A stretch of DNA of 8,811 nucleotides from an uncultured Ruminococcus sp. (GCA_910579835.1 CAJTWQ010000042.1:8231-17041), one strand, 5' to 3'. Counted from the stretch's first letter, positions 1 through 6,329 are shown. Numbers and translations: made by a program. The notes: a model not told the origin generated them from the sequence alone.

Positions 1-54
1 TAATTTAAAACAGGATATTACGCAGAAAGATGAATCGAAACTTAAATTATCCAT
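1..54 (-). CDS. 5' end of an unidentified gene running off the left edge
   Basis: Eighteen open codons begin at an ATG (54-52, minus strand) and continue past the window edge. The start is well supported: AAAGGAG (69-63) lies 8 nt upstream, the strongest ribosome site in this part of the window. The encoded start reads MDNLSFDSSFCVISCFKL, with two cysteines and no recognisable motif. An in-frame TAA of a preceding short reading frame lies 3 nt before the ATG, and the ribosome site is inside that frame's tail, an arrangement that often reflects translational coupling. The product cannot be named from so few residues. Confidence 0.5.
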   Translation of the reverse strand, partial: MDNLSFDSSFCVISCFKL

Positions 55-57
55 TAT

Positions 58-111
58 TTACACTCCTTTAAATTTTTCAGCTAATTCAAATATTTCGCAG
101 TTAATATCCAC
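58..111 (-). other. possible short reading frame or gene tail before the edge gene
   Basis: A minus-strand frame ending at TAA (60-58) encodes DINCEIFELAEKFKGV after a possible GTG start at 111. The amphipathic, Glu/Lys-rich composition looks like real protein rather than noise. The frame stays open further upstream, through the hairpin at 148-179, but no ribosome site precedes the GTG. It could be a leader peptide, the tail of a decayed gene, or chance. Its only solid feature is that its last codons contain the ribosome site of the edge gene. Confidence 0.2.
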
Positions 112-147
112 TATGTCTTTAGAATAGAGAAGAATTTTTCTGCTAAT

Positions 148-190
148 GGTCACTGTGGAGTTGCAACTCCTCGGTGACCTTTTCCTTTTT
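148..190 (+). terminator. strong hairpin with T-tract between the phospholipase gene and the edge gene
   Basis: GGTCAC (148-153) pairs with GTGACC (174-179). Inside, GGAGT pairs with ACTCC around a TGCA loop. The two helices are separated only by TGT/TCG, which itself allows a G-C and a G-T pair. On the plus strand the hairpin is followed by TTTTCCTTTTT, as in an intrinsic terminator. On the minus strand, the direction of the flanking genes, no T-run follows. There it may act as an mRNA-stabilising or processing structure rather than a terminator. No plus-strand gene entering from the left is visible. Confidence 0.5.
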
Positions 191-201
191 CTTGGCAAAT
201 C

Positions 202-1059
202 TTATCGTGTTGAGCAAAGAAGAAATTTTCGTATTTCTGCAAGACGTTGATTTGCCGCTCTGCGTCCCATACGATAAACTTCACGAATCATTTCTGGATT
301 ATGCTCTACACGTTTTATCGGAAGTTTCTCATCAGGAGCAATAACCAAAGCTCGTCCCTCTCTCTCGGCTCTTCGGACATATTCCAGTTCTTCGTTATAC
401 ATTTTATGTCTTTTTTCCATAGCTTTCAGTAGCTCCGGATACTTTCTGTAACTTATTTTCAGCAGCGGCATAAGCTTATTTTTATTCTTTGTATAATCAC
501 GAGGCTGCGTAAGTATAACCACATTGCGCTTATATCCCGAATTCTCCATAAATTTCAGCGGGACAGAATCAGAAATACCTCCGTCCAGCATATTATGTCC
601 GTCCATTCTGACGATTTTCGCTGCCATTGGCATGGAAGCAGAAGCCCGAAGCCATTCAAGCTCGCTTCCGTTCATTTTATCGCAGCGGTGATATATGGGC
701 TTTCCAGAATCCACGTCGGTGCACACGACATAAAACTCCATCGGGGAGGCTCTATAAGCTTCAAAATCAAAAAGATCAAGCTTTTCCGGAATCTCATGAT
801 AACAGAACCAGGCGCCGAACATATCCCCTGTTTTTATCAGCGACCTGACGCTACAATAACGTTTATCACGGCAGAATCTCGTATTATAGCGGATTACCCT
901 ACCCGGCTGATTCGACTTGCAGTTACAGCCAAAAGCAGCTCCGGCTGAAACTCCGACAGCCCCATCAAAAGAAATATCGTTTTCCATAAGAACATCAGTA
1001 ACTCCGGCGGTAAAAAGACCTCTCATTGCTCCGCCCTCAAGAACCAGACCGTATTTCAT
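202..1059 (-). CDS. patatin-like phospholipase (RssA/YjjU type)
   Basis: A complete 285-residue protein of the bacterial patatin family, predicted to be a cytoplasmic or membrane-associated serine lipid acyl hydrolase. All catalytic elements are visible: the oxyanion loop EGGAMRG (residues 8-14), the nucleophile elbow GVSAG with Ser38, and the second dyad member in DGG (Asp159). The dyad Ser/Asp plus the oxyanion glycines define the family, so the enzyme should be active. The C-terminal portion (about 235-280, IAPDEKLPIKRVEHNP through MGRRAANQRL) resembles the extra domain of YjjU-like proteins. There is no signal peptide. The ribosome site AGGTGA (1071-1066) lies 6 nt from the ATG and directly abuts the left end of the insertion sequence. 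The natural substrate is unknown. The gene points the same way as the antiporter and radA upstream, from which the insertion now separates it. Confidence 0.9.
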   Translation of the reverse strand: MKYGLVLEGGAMRGLFTAGVTDVLMENDISFDGAVGVSAGAAFGCNCKSNQPGRVIRYNTRFCRDKRYCSVRSLIKTGDMFGAWFCYHEIPEKLDLFDFEAYRASPMEFYVVCTDVDSGKPIYHRCDKMNGSELEWLRASASMPMAAKIVRMDGHNMLDGGISDSVPLKFMENSGYKRNVVILTQPRDYTKNKNKLMPLLKISYRKYPELLKAMEKRHKMYNEELEYVRRAEREGRALVIAPDEKLPIKRVEHNPEMIREVYRMGRRAANQRLAEIRKFLLCSTR

Positions 1060-1073
1060 TTAGAATCACCTAC

Positions 1074-1079
1074 TATAAT
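1074..1079 (+). promoter_or_regulatory. -10 half of a circle-junction promoter at the IS left end
   Basis: TATAAT starts 3 bp inside the proposed left end. In the integrated element no TTGACA-like hexamer lies 17 bp upstream, since that DNA is host sequence. In the excised circle, TTGACT (2526-2531) is placed exactly 17 bp upstream: 13 bp of right end, the CT core, and 2 bp of left end. Transcription would then start near 1086 and run through the bridge RNA region and the transposase. Confidence 0.65.
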
Positions 1080-1085
1080 AATAAT

Positions 1086-1300
1086 TGGTCGTATAAATCC
1101 ATGACAAGCCAGCCATGGTTTACACGCACTTGTTACTTAAGCTATAATGAAAGCAGTGATTGGACTAACGCATTCCTCCTTGGGACACCACGCCCGTTTT
1201 TAAGACAGTTATCCATGCTTTTGTTATAGCGTTCGATTTTGCAGGTAGAGCTATCCATATGCGCTCGCATCACTCAGTAGGCAGAATAGGTAACGAGGAA
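1086..1300 (+). ncRNA. predicted IS110 bridge RNA (target and donor loops)
   Basis: Three consecutive structures can be drawn by eye. (1) A 5' hairpin: TAAA/TTTA and CCATG/CATGG (1094-1103 with 1114-1122, one bulged T). (2) A 15-bp helix, 1141-1155 (GCTATAATGAAAGCA) with 1216-1230 (TGCTTTTGTTATAGC), with two G-U pairs. It encloses an internal loop (1161-1179 and 1197-1210) capped by a small GGG/CCC hairpin (1182-1195). (3) A helix of 1231-1242 with 1281-1294 (GTT/AAC, C/G, ATTTTGC/GCAGAAT), enclosing a loop with an inner ATGC-GCTC-GCAT hairpin (1259-1270). A 5' hairpin followed by two internal-loop stem-loops is the known bridge RNA layout: the first loop reads the target, the second the donor. 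The second carries matches to both element ends. The exact 3' end is unknown. Confidence 0.65.
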
Positions 1301-1346
1301 AGCGTGGATTTATCGATCACGAATTCTAACAGTAGGAGAGATATTT

Positions 1347-2371
1347 ATGAACGCAGTAGAAATTGACGTATCCAAAGGTAAAAGTACAGTAGCTGTAATT
1401 CAGCCCTTTGGAGTAATCATAACTGAACCTTTTGATGTGCTTCACACGGACAGCAGTTTGAAAGAACTGGTGAAATTTATCAAATCACTGTCCGGTGAAA
1501 CAAAGGTTGTTATGGAGTACACCGGCACATATTATGAACCTATTGCTAATGCGCTCCATAATGCGGGTATATTTGTATCCGTAGTCAATCCTTTGCTGAT
1601 AGATGACTACGACACAAACCGTGTCAAAAAAGTCAAGACCGACCGGATCGATGCGCTGAAAATCGCATCGTTCGCTCTTGGCAAATGGATAAAGCTCCTT
1701 GAATATACGCCTGCCGAAACAGTCCGCAAAACACTGAAGATGATGAATCGGCAATGCATCGAGCTTAACAAGATACTTGTTATGCAGAAGAACAGCTTTA
1801 TTGCATTGCTGGACTGTTGCTTTCCGAATGCGAATACGCTGTTTACATCGCCGCACCGAGAGTCAGACGGTCATGAGAAATGGGTAGATTTCGTATTGAA
1901 ATTTCCTCATGCAAACGCTGTTGCAAAGCTCTCAACTCCACGCTTGAAGCCCCACAATGAGATGGATTCTCTTGCCTCTCGGCTTCCGGAATACGAGACT
2001 GTCATGAGCATGTACAATGTAGGAAAAGTAACCTGTTCACAGCTCTCGCTGAAATCGGAGATGTTACAAGGCTGAAAAGTGAAAAGTCACTTATTGCTTT
2101 AACAGGAATTGATCCACCGCCAAATCATTCAGGTAAGGATGATCCTAAATCCAGAAGCATCTCAAAACGTGGTTCTCCGGCACTGCGAAAAATACTGTTC
2201 CTGATCATGACGCTCTATCTTCAAAGGCAGCCTGTTGATGAGCCGGTATACCAGTTCCTTGACAAAAAACGAACCGAGGGAAAACCATACAAAGTTTACA
2301 TGATCGCCGCTGCTCACAAATTTCTGCGTATTTATTATGCCAGAATAAAAGAAGCAATGCCTGTGCAATAG
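1347..2371 (+). pseudogene. IS110-family transposase, frameshifted and internally deleted
   Basis: The start has a good ribosome site (AGGAGA, 1334-1339, 7 nt upstream). The N-terminal RuvC-like domain is intact and keeps the DEDD residues: Asp7 (EIDVSK), Glu57 (MEYTG), Asp99 and Asp102 (TDRIDALK). The first frame ends at TGA 2073-2075. The conserved C-terminal part continues in the -1 frame from about 2042: ALAEIGDVTRLKSEKSL, then SKRGSPALRK with the serine region, then KFLRIYYARIKEA, to TAG 2369-2371. A one-base loss near 2041 explains this. In addition, AVAKLS (about residues 191-196) runs almost directly into HNEMDSLASRLPEY. Family members have roughly 55-65 more residues here, so an internal deletion is inferred, giving about 341 codons instead of about 400. 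Bases 1928-1951 read ALNSTLEA in a third frame, which suggests a further indel near 1952. Confidence 0.85.
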
Positions 2372-2450
2372 CGTACCCAAGGCATAACTCAGGCACGGCG
2401 TAAGCCGCTTGACCTTGACAGGTTATCTTCAGCTGCGTTTCGATTTTTCC

Positions 2451-2468
2451 AGACCGCTTCGGCGGTCT
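2451..2468 (+). terminator. GC-rich TTCG hairpin in the IS right end
   Basis: AGACCGC (2451-2457) and GCGGTCT (2462-2468) form a perfect 7-bp stem closed by a C(TTCG)G tetraloop, an exceptionally stable RNA hairpin on the plus strand. It lies 80 bp after the transposase stop. The downstream tract (TATTGTCG) is only weakly T-rich, so termination is plausible but not certain. It may instead protect or define the 3' end of the transposase mRNA. Confidence 0.45.
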
Positions 2469-2494
2469 TATTGTCGTACCTATTCGTTCTTCTG

Positions 2495-2520
2495 TGAAAG
2501 TTTTGTGAAACTTTCATTTT
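2495..2520 (+). terminator. AT-rich hairpin plus T-run near the IS right end
   Basis: TGAAAGTTT (2495-2503) pairs perfectly with AAACTTTCA (2508-2516) over a TGTG loop and is followed by TTTT (2517-2520). On the plus strand this has the shape of an intrinsic terminator, though the stem is AT-rich. It ends only 6 bp before the -35 element of the proposed junction promoter. It could therefore insulate that promoter from read-through transcription in the integrated or circular form. Confidence 0.4.
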
Positions 2521-2525
2521 GCCCC

Positions 2526-2531
2526 TTGACT
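2526..2531 (+). promoter_or_regulatory. -35 half of the circle-junction promoter at the IS right end
   Basis: TTGACT matches the sigma-70 -35 consensus at 5 of 6 bases. In the integrated element, the sequence 17 bp downstream falls in host DNA and shows no -10 hexamer, so the site would be silent. Circularisation through the CT core places it 17 bp from TATAAT of the left end. Confidence 0.6.
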
Positions 2532-2546
2532 TTTATTTGCAGGTCT

Positions 2547-2651
2547 TGTTTCAAACATGTTTAAGCATAAACTCCCAGCATATAAATTTCTTCTGCATAT
2601 AGAAACATATAACAAGTGCCATAGTGAACGTAAGCGTGAATTGCTCCAGCA
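2547..2651. other. host intergenic remnant between IS right end and the antiporter stop
   Basis: No gene is seen in these 105 bp. A perfect 10-bp palindrome AAACATGTTT lies at 2553-2562, immediately outside the element. No convincing terminator for the minus-strand operon is present here, which is compatible with original read-through into the phospholipase gene. Together with 1060-1071 this would have been an intergenic gap of about 117 bp. Confidence 0.5.
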
Positions 2652-3836
2652 TCACGATGATTCATCTTCTTTTTCGTTTTTATACAGCATTTTCAAAATG
2701 ATCGGCGTCAGTATTGATGAAATGATTATTAGAAGAATTACCGAAGCAAAATATTTTGGATCAAGCATATTTTCAGAAAGTCCTTTTTTTGCGACTATAA
2801 GAGCCACTTCGCCTCTCGTCATCATTCCTACGCCGACCTTCAGGCTGTCTTTCATATTAAAGCTCATAAGTCTGGCAGTCAGTCCGCATCCGATTATTTT
2901 AGTCAGAAGTGCAGTAAGCACAAAAAATACAGAGAAAACCAGCAGCGAGGGCGTAAAACCTTTGAATGTAGTATTAAGACCAATACTTGCAAAAAATACA
3001 GGTCCGAAAATCATATATGAATTTATGTCCACTTTTCGGGCTATGTATTCAGAATCTTTCAAACTGCACAGAATCAGTCCGGCAACATATGCGCCGGTAA
3101 TATCTGCTATTCCAAAAAATTCCTCAGCGGCAAATGCCATGAACATACACAGCGCAAGTCCAAGAATCGGGATGCGCCGCTGATGCGGATATTTTCTGTC
3201 AATATACTTGAAAATATAGTATGTCAAAAATCCGATACCGAAGCTGAAAACAATAAAAAGCGCCGTATGAAGCACTACGTCAGCCAGATTCGATTCGGGA
3301 TTTTTCATACCAATAACAAACGTCAGAACAATAATTCCGATAATATCATCAATAATCGCTGCGCTTGTTATAAGAGTTCCAGTAGCCCCCTTGAGCCGCC
3401 CAAGCTCTTTGAGCGCCTGCACTGTAATTCCTACAGAGGTAGCCGTCATAATCGTACCAATAAAAATCGCACGGTAGAATTCTTCGCTGCCAATTGAGCT
3501 GAACCCATAAAAACAGCTGTACAGCAAGGTTCCGCCGACCAAAGGTACAAAAACACCGGCACAGGCTATAAGAAACGCTTTAGGTCCGGTTTTCAGCAGA
3601 TCTCTCATATTCGTCCCCAAGCCTGCACCGAACATCAGCATAACAACGCCGATTTCCGCAAGAAGTAAAAGATAATCGGAATTTCCAACAAATCCAAAGC
3701 ACGCAGGTCCGATGATAAGCCCTGCCACTATCTCCCCTACAACCTGCGGTGCTTTCAGTTTCTGAGCCACAAGGCCAAAAAGCTTTGAGCAGACAATAAT
3801 TATGGAAAGGTCTCTGAAAAAAGCTATTCTATCCAT
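2652..3836 (-). CDS. CPA2-family sodium(potassium)/proton antiporter
   Basis: A 394-residue integral membrane protein of the Na_H_Exchanger (CPA2, NapA/KefB-like) fold, which exchanges monovalent cations for protons across the cell membrane. Hydrophobic segments fill nearly the whole length. Diagnostic motifs are PQVVGEIVAGLIIGP (30-44), the unwound-helix motif TATSVGIT (131-138), the ion-binding aspartate pair IIDDIIGII (Asp163-Asp164), FFASIGL (281-287) and MMTRGEVALIV (338-348). A double aspartate is typical of electrogenic sodium/proton exchangers. The protein ends soon after the last helix with a short charged tail, with no TrkA-type RCK nucleotide-binding domain, so it is not a full KefB/KefC system. 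An in-frame TGA lies a few codons upstream of the ATG, which fixes the start; the ribosome site is weak (GAGTG). The gene lies 49 nt behind radA, probably in one transcript. Which cation it carries cannot be told from sequence. Confidence 0.9.
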   Translation of the reverse strand: MDRIAFFRDLSIIIVCSKLFGLVAQKLKAPQVVGEIVAGLIIGPACFGFVGNSDYLLLLAEIGVVMLMFGAGLGTNMRDLLKTGPKAFLIACAGVFVPLVGGTLLYSCFYGFSSIGSEEFYRAIFIGTIMTATSVGITVQALKELGRLKGATGTLITSAAIIDDIIGIIVLTFVIGMKNPESNLADVVLHTALFIVFSFGIGFLTYYIFKYIDRKYPHQRRIPILGLALCMFMAFAAEEFFGIADITGAYVAGLILCSLKDSEYIARKVDINSYMIFGPVFFASIGLNTTFKGFTPSLLVFSVFFVLTALLTKIIGCGLTARLMSFNMKDSLKVGVGMMTRGEVALIVAKKGLSENMLDPKYFASVILLIIISSILTPIILKMLYKNEKEDESS

Positions 3837-3885
3837 TTTAAAAACACTCTTTTCTATTCATGCAGCGCCGCTTTGCCGCGGGCAG

Positions 3886-5256
3886 CTATTTGATATATGC
3901 AAAAGCCTGTTTAAGGCTTAAAACAGGAACTATTTCAATATTATAATCCTTTGGCTCAAGTGAAGACATGGAATGCTGAGGAACAATGCAGGAGCCGAAT
4001 CCCATTCGTTCGGCCTCACGGATCCTCTGAGAAATATGTGAAACAGAACGTATCTCCCCACCAAGACCAATCTCCCCAAAGGCAATTATATCCTCACGAA
4101 TCGGCTTATCCATAATTCCCGAAAAAACTGCCATAGCTGCCGGAAGATCGCCGGCAGGCTCATCAAGCCGAAATCCCCCCACAACATTAAGATAAATATC
4201 AAGAGAACCTGTATAGACGCCCAGGCGCTTTTCAAGAACCGCCAAAATAATGCTCAGTCTGTTGAAGTCAAAGCCGGTAGCCATTCTCCTTGGTGCAGAA
4301 TAGCTTGTTTTTGCCGCCAGTGTCTGTATTTCTGCTAAAATAGGACGGCTGCCCTCCATAACACAAGCAGTGCAGGTACCTGAAACACCGTGAGGTCTCC
4401 CTGCAAGAAGCATCTGCGAAGGGTTTTCAACTTCACGCAGTCCCCTGTCGATCATTTCAAAAACACCGATCTCATTCGTGGAGCCAAATCGATTCTTGAC
4501 AGCCCTAAGCAAACGATAACTCTGATGACGTTCGCCCTCAAAATGAAGAACTGCGTCAACTATATGCTCCATAACCTTTGGACCGGCGATAGCTCCATCC
4601 TTGTTTACATGACCTACAATAACAATCGGAATTTCCTGAGTCTTTGCAGCATGCATAAAAAGATTTGCGCACTCACGCACCTGCGTAAGACTGCCGGGGC
4701 TTGAAGGTATTCTGCCGATACTCATAGTCTGAATTGAATCAATTATTACAATATCAGGAGATGACCCTACTACTGTTGCAGAAACGGCTTCGGCATCTGT
4801 AGCCGTAAGAATATAAAGATTTTCCGTATCTACCCCCAGACGCTCTGCACGAAGCTTTATCTGCCTTGCCGATTCTTCTCCGGAAACATACAAAACAGAG
4901 TGATCTTCTCCCAAAAATTGACAGATTTGCAACAGAAGGGTGCTTTTTCCGATTCCCGGTTCTCCGCCCAGCAGCACCAGCGATCCCTTTACAAGACCTC
5001 CGCCTAAGACGCGGTTTAACTCGCCCACACCGGTATCATATCGTATATCAATGTCCGAACCAATTTTTTCCAGTTCAAGAATTCTGCCGGAAAGATCGGC
5101 AGCACCTTGAGGTGAGGAACGCCCGGAAGCCGGAATCGTTTCGGGAATCCCCTCCTCAAAGCTGTTCCATGCGCCACATGACGGACATTTGCCGTTCCAT
5201 TTAGATGATTCAAATCCGCACTGATTGCAGGTATAAACTATTCTTGATTTTGCCAA
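3886..5256 (-). CDS. radA: DNA repair protein RadA (Sms)
   Basis: RadA is a RecA-like, DnaB-like ATPase that promotes branch migration and strand extension in recombinational repair, working beside RecA in the cytoplasm. With the TTG start the protein has 456 residues, the normal family length. Visible in order: a C4 zinc finger (CNQC at 10-13, CPSC at 24-27), Walker A GGEPGIGKST (97-106), Walker B IVIIDS (Asp173), the RadA-specific KNRFG motif (254-258), and a C-terminal Lon-protease-like domain (about 345-450, with VVGGFRLDEPAGDLPAAMA). The frame is open up to a TTG at 5274, but the internal TTG (5256-5254) is preferred. It is preceded by AGGAGG at 7 nt (5269-5264), and the protein then begins MAKSRIVYTC as RadA proteins do. 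It lies 14 nt after the lipoprotein stop. Confidence 0.96.
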   Translation of the reverse strand: MAKSRIVYTCNQCGFESSKWNGKCPSCGAWNSFEEGIPETIPASGRSSPQGAADLSGRILELEKIGSDIDIRYDTGVGELNRVLGGGLVKGSLVLLGGEPGIGKSTLLLQICQFLGEDHSVLYVSGEESARQIKLRAERLGVDTENLYILTATDAEAVSATVVGSSPDIVIIDSIQTMSIGRIPSSPGSLTQVRECANLFMHAAKTQEIPIVIVGHVNKDGAIAGPKVMEHIVDAVLHFEGERHQSYRLLRAVKNRFGSTNEIGVFEMIDRGLREVENPSQMLLAGRPHGVSGTCTACVMEGSRPILAEIQTLAAKTSYSAPRRMATGFDFNRLSIILAVLEKRLGVYTGSLDIYLNVVGGFRLDEPAGDLPAAMAVFSGIMDKPIREDIIAFGEIGLGGEIRSVSHISQRIREAERMGFGSCIVPQHSMSSLEPKDYNIEIVPVLSLKQAFAYIK

Positions 5257-5270
5257 GTCTGCCCCTCCTG

Positions 5271-6329
5271 TCAATCAAAGACAGCAGAGAGTGATTCGCT
5301 GCTGACAATATATCTTCTTCCGCACTCCATGAGGCTGCCGGATTTTTCATATCCGTCAAGGGATTTATCCGTCAGAGTTCCGTATTCACTCACAATCTTT
5401 GGATCAATAGTAAAGTAAACCATGTTATCGTTATCAAAACCAAATCTTCCATTAATTCCGAATTTTGCATTTCCCTCAATCAGTTCTCCGTCCCTGTAGA
5501 CAAATATACGACAGGAATCCTGATCCGCAGTTCCCTCTGAAAAGATAAGCTCAGGACATTCATCGCCATCCATATCAAGAAGCTCAAAGGCCGCAGACTC
5601 ACTGTATTCCTCAGCAATCTTTTCTATTTTATTCCGAAAAAGCTTTTTGATGTCAGCCGACGCAACATCATTCCAGCCTTCAGAACAGTATATCGCATAA
5701 TCAACAGCGCCATCGCCAAAAGTATACTTTCTTCCTACAGTCAAAGAAGGCTGCTCTGTATAACTGTAAAACTTTTCATTATACTCAGCCGGCTGTACTT
5801 CCGCTTTGTCGATTTCATACCGAATAACAGCCCCATCAGCAGCGGAGTCTACATTATTATAATAGGTCATTTCCGTCTGAAATGAGCTTCCAATTATACG
5901 CCGGAATTCTCCCATAACAAAACCGCTGCCCTGAAATTCATCGTTTATTACTCCAGTTATCGGATAATAACTGAAAAATCCCTTATTTCCATTTTGACCT
6001 ATCTCTTCCACAGTTCCGCCGGAATATGTATAAATACTGCATTTCACATCAGAATCGGCGGAAGGAGAAATAATAAGTTCCGGAATTCCGTCAGAATCAA
6101 GGTCCCTGAGATCAAACATTGAACCAGAAATACCGTTGCTCTCCTGAAAATCAGAGGAGCTTCTGAATTCCTCCAGCTTAGTCTTATACGGTTCCTGCCA
6201 GTCAAATGTCACCGTTCTCGGAGAGACAATTTCCTTAGATTGCTTTGTTTCGGATGAATTTTTATCAGAACATCCAGATAAAGCAGATGCAAATATTATA
6301 CAAGCAGCTGCGGCATAAATTTTTTTCAC
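5271..6329 (-). CDS. secreted lipoprotein with two calcium-loop (DxDxDG) repeat units
   Basis: A lipoprotein of unknown function. From a GTG start it has 352 residues: a positively charged signal peptide (MKKIYAAAACIIFASALSGC), a lipobox LSGC with Cys20, and a Ser/Lys-rich linker. The mature part seems to be two related halves. Each has a D-x-D-x-D calcium-loop-like motif followed by PEL and a beta-rich stretch: DLDSDGIPELIIS (about 76-88), then IYTYSGGTVEEI; and DMDGDECPELIFS (about 252-264), then IFVYRDGELIEG. The second loop has lost the glycine of DxDxDG. Such motifs occur in VCBS/FG-GAP-like and other Clostridia surface proteins. GTG (6329) is preferred over ATG (6335) because GGAGG (6341-6337) is 7 nt from GTG but only 1 nt from ATG. 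It is the first gene of the radA-antiporter transcript. Confidence 0.75.
   Translation of the reverse strand: MKKIYAAAACIIFASALSGCSDKNSSETKQSKEIVSPRTVTFDWQEPYKTKLEEFRSSSDFQESNGISGSMFDLRDLDSDGIPELIISPSADSDVKCSIYTYSGGTVEEIGQNGNKGFFSYYPITGVINDEFQGSGFVMGEFRRIIGSSFQTEMTYYNNVDSAADGAVIRYEIDKAEVQPAEYNEKFYSYTEQPSLTVGRKYTFGDGAVDYAIYCSEGWNDVASADIKKLFRNKIEKIAEEYSESAAFELLDMDGDECPELIFSEGTADQDSCRIFVYRDGELIEGNAKFGINGRFGFDNDNMVYFTIDPKIVSEYGTLTDKSLDGYEKSGSLMECGRRYIVSSESLSAVFD

Larger units (their letters stand above)
1072..2546 (+). mobile_element. IS110-family insertion sequence, decayed transposase, bridge-RNA type
   Basis: IS110 elements move through a circular intermediate with no terminal inverted repeats, using a DEDD transposase and a structured bridge RNA from a noncoding end. 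Here the transposase is flanked by 275 bp of 5' and about 175 bp of 3' noncoding sequence. I place the ends at CT cores (1070-1071 and 2545-2546) for two reasons. First, joining the right end, CT and the left end creates TTGACT-17-TATAAT. Second, the proposed donor loop of the RNA carries TTTGCAGGT (1238-1246), identical to the bases just before the right core (2536-2544), and CAGTAG (1275-1280), whose last five bases can pair with core plus left end CTACT (1070-1074). The resulting length is about 1475 bp. The bridge RNA lies upstream of the transposase, as in the IS110 rather than the IS1111 group. The ends are inferred; the empty site was not seen. Confidence 0.75.

Noticed and set aside
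1078..1107. Outward minus-strand promoter in the IS left end (TTGTCA-18-TATTAT) driving the phospholipase
   Set aside because: Transcription would begin at about 1071, on the first base of the ribosome site, leaving a 12-nt leader; AT-rich chance match is more likely.
1026..1229. Small plus-strand frame across the phospholipase start and IS left end
   Set aside because: It has no ribosome site, spans a host-IS boundary, and covers the structured RNA region.
1188..1307. CCACGC (1188-1193) pairing with GCGTGG (1302-1307)
   Set aside because: A 6-bp long-range match that crosses the two better-supported helices and would form a pseudoknot; not needed to explain the fold.
2557..3183. Long open frame on the plus strand
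   Set aside because: It lies antisense to the antiporter, has no ribosome site and encodes a low-complexity translation; the antiporter motifs on the minus strand are decisive.
3837..3885. GC-rich CCGC/GCGG repeat between radA and the antiporter as a terminator
   Set aside because: The stem is only 4 bp with asymmetric outer pairs and no T-run follows on the minus strand, so read-through in an operon is more likely.
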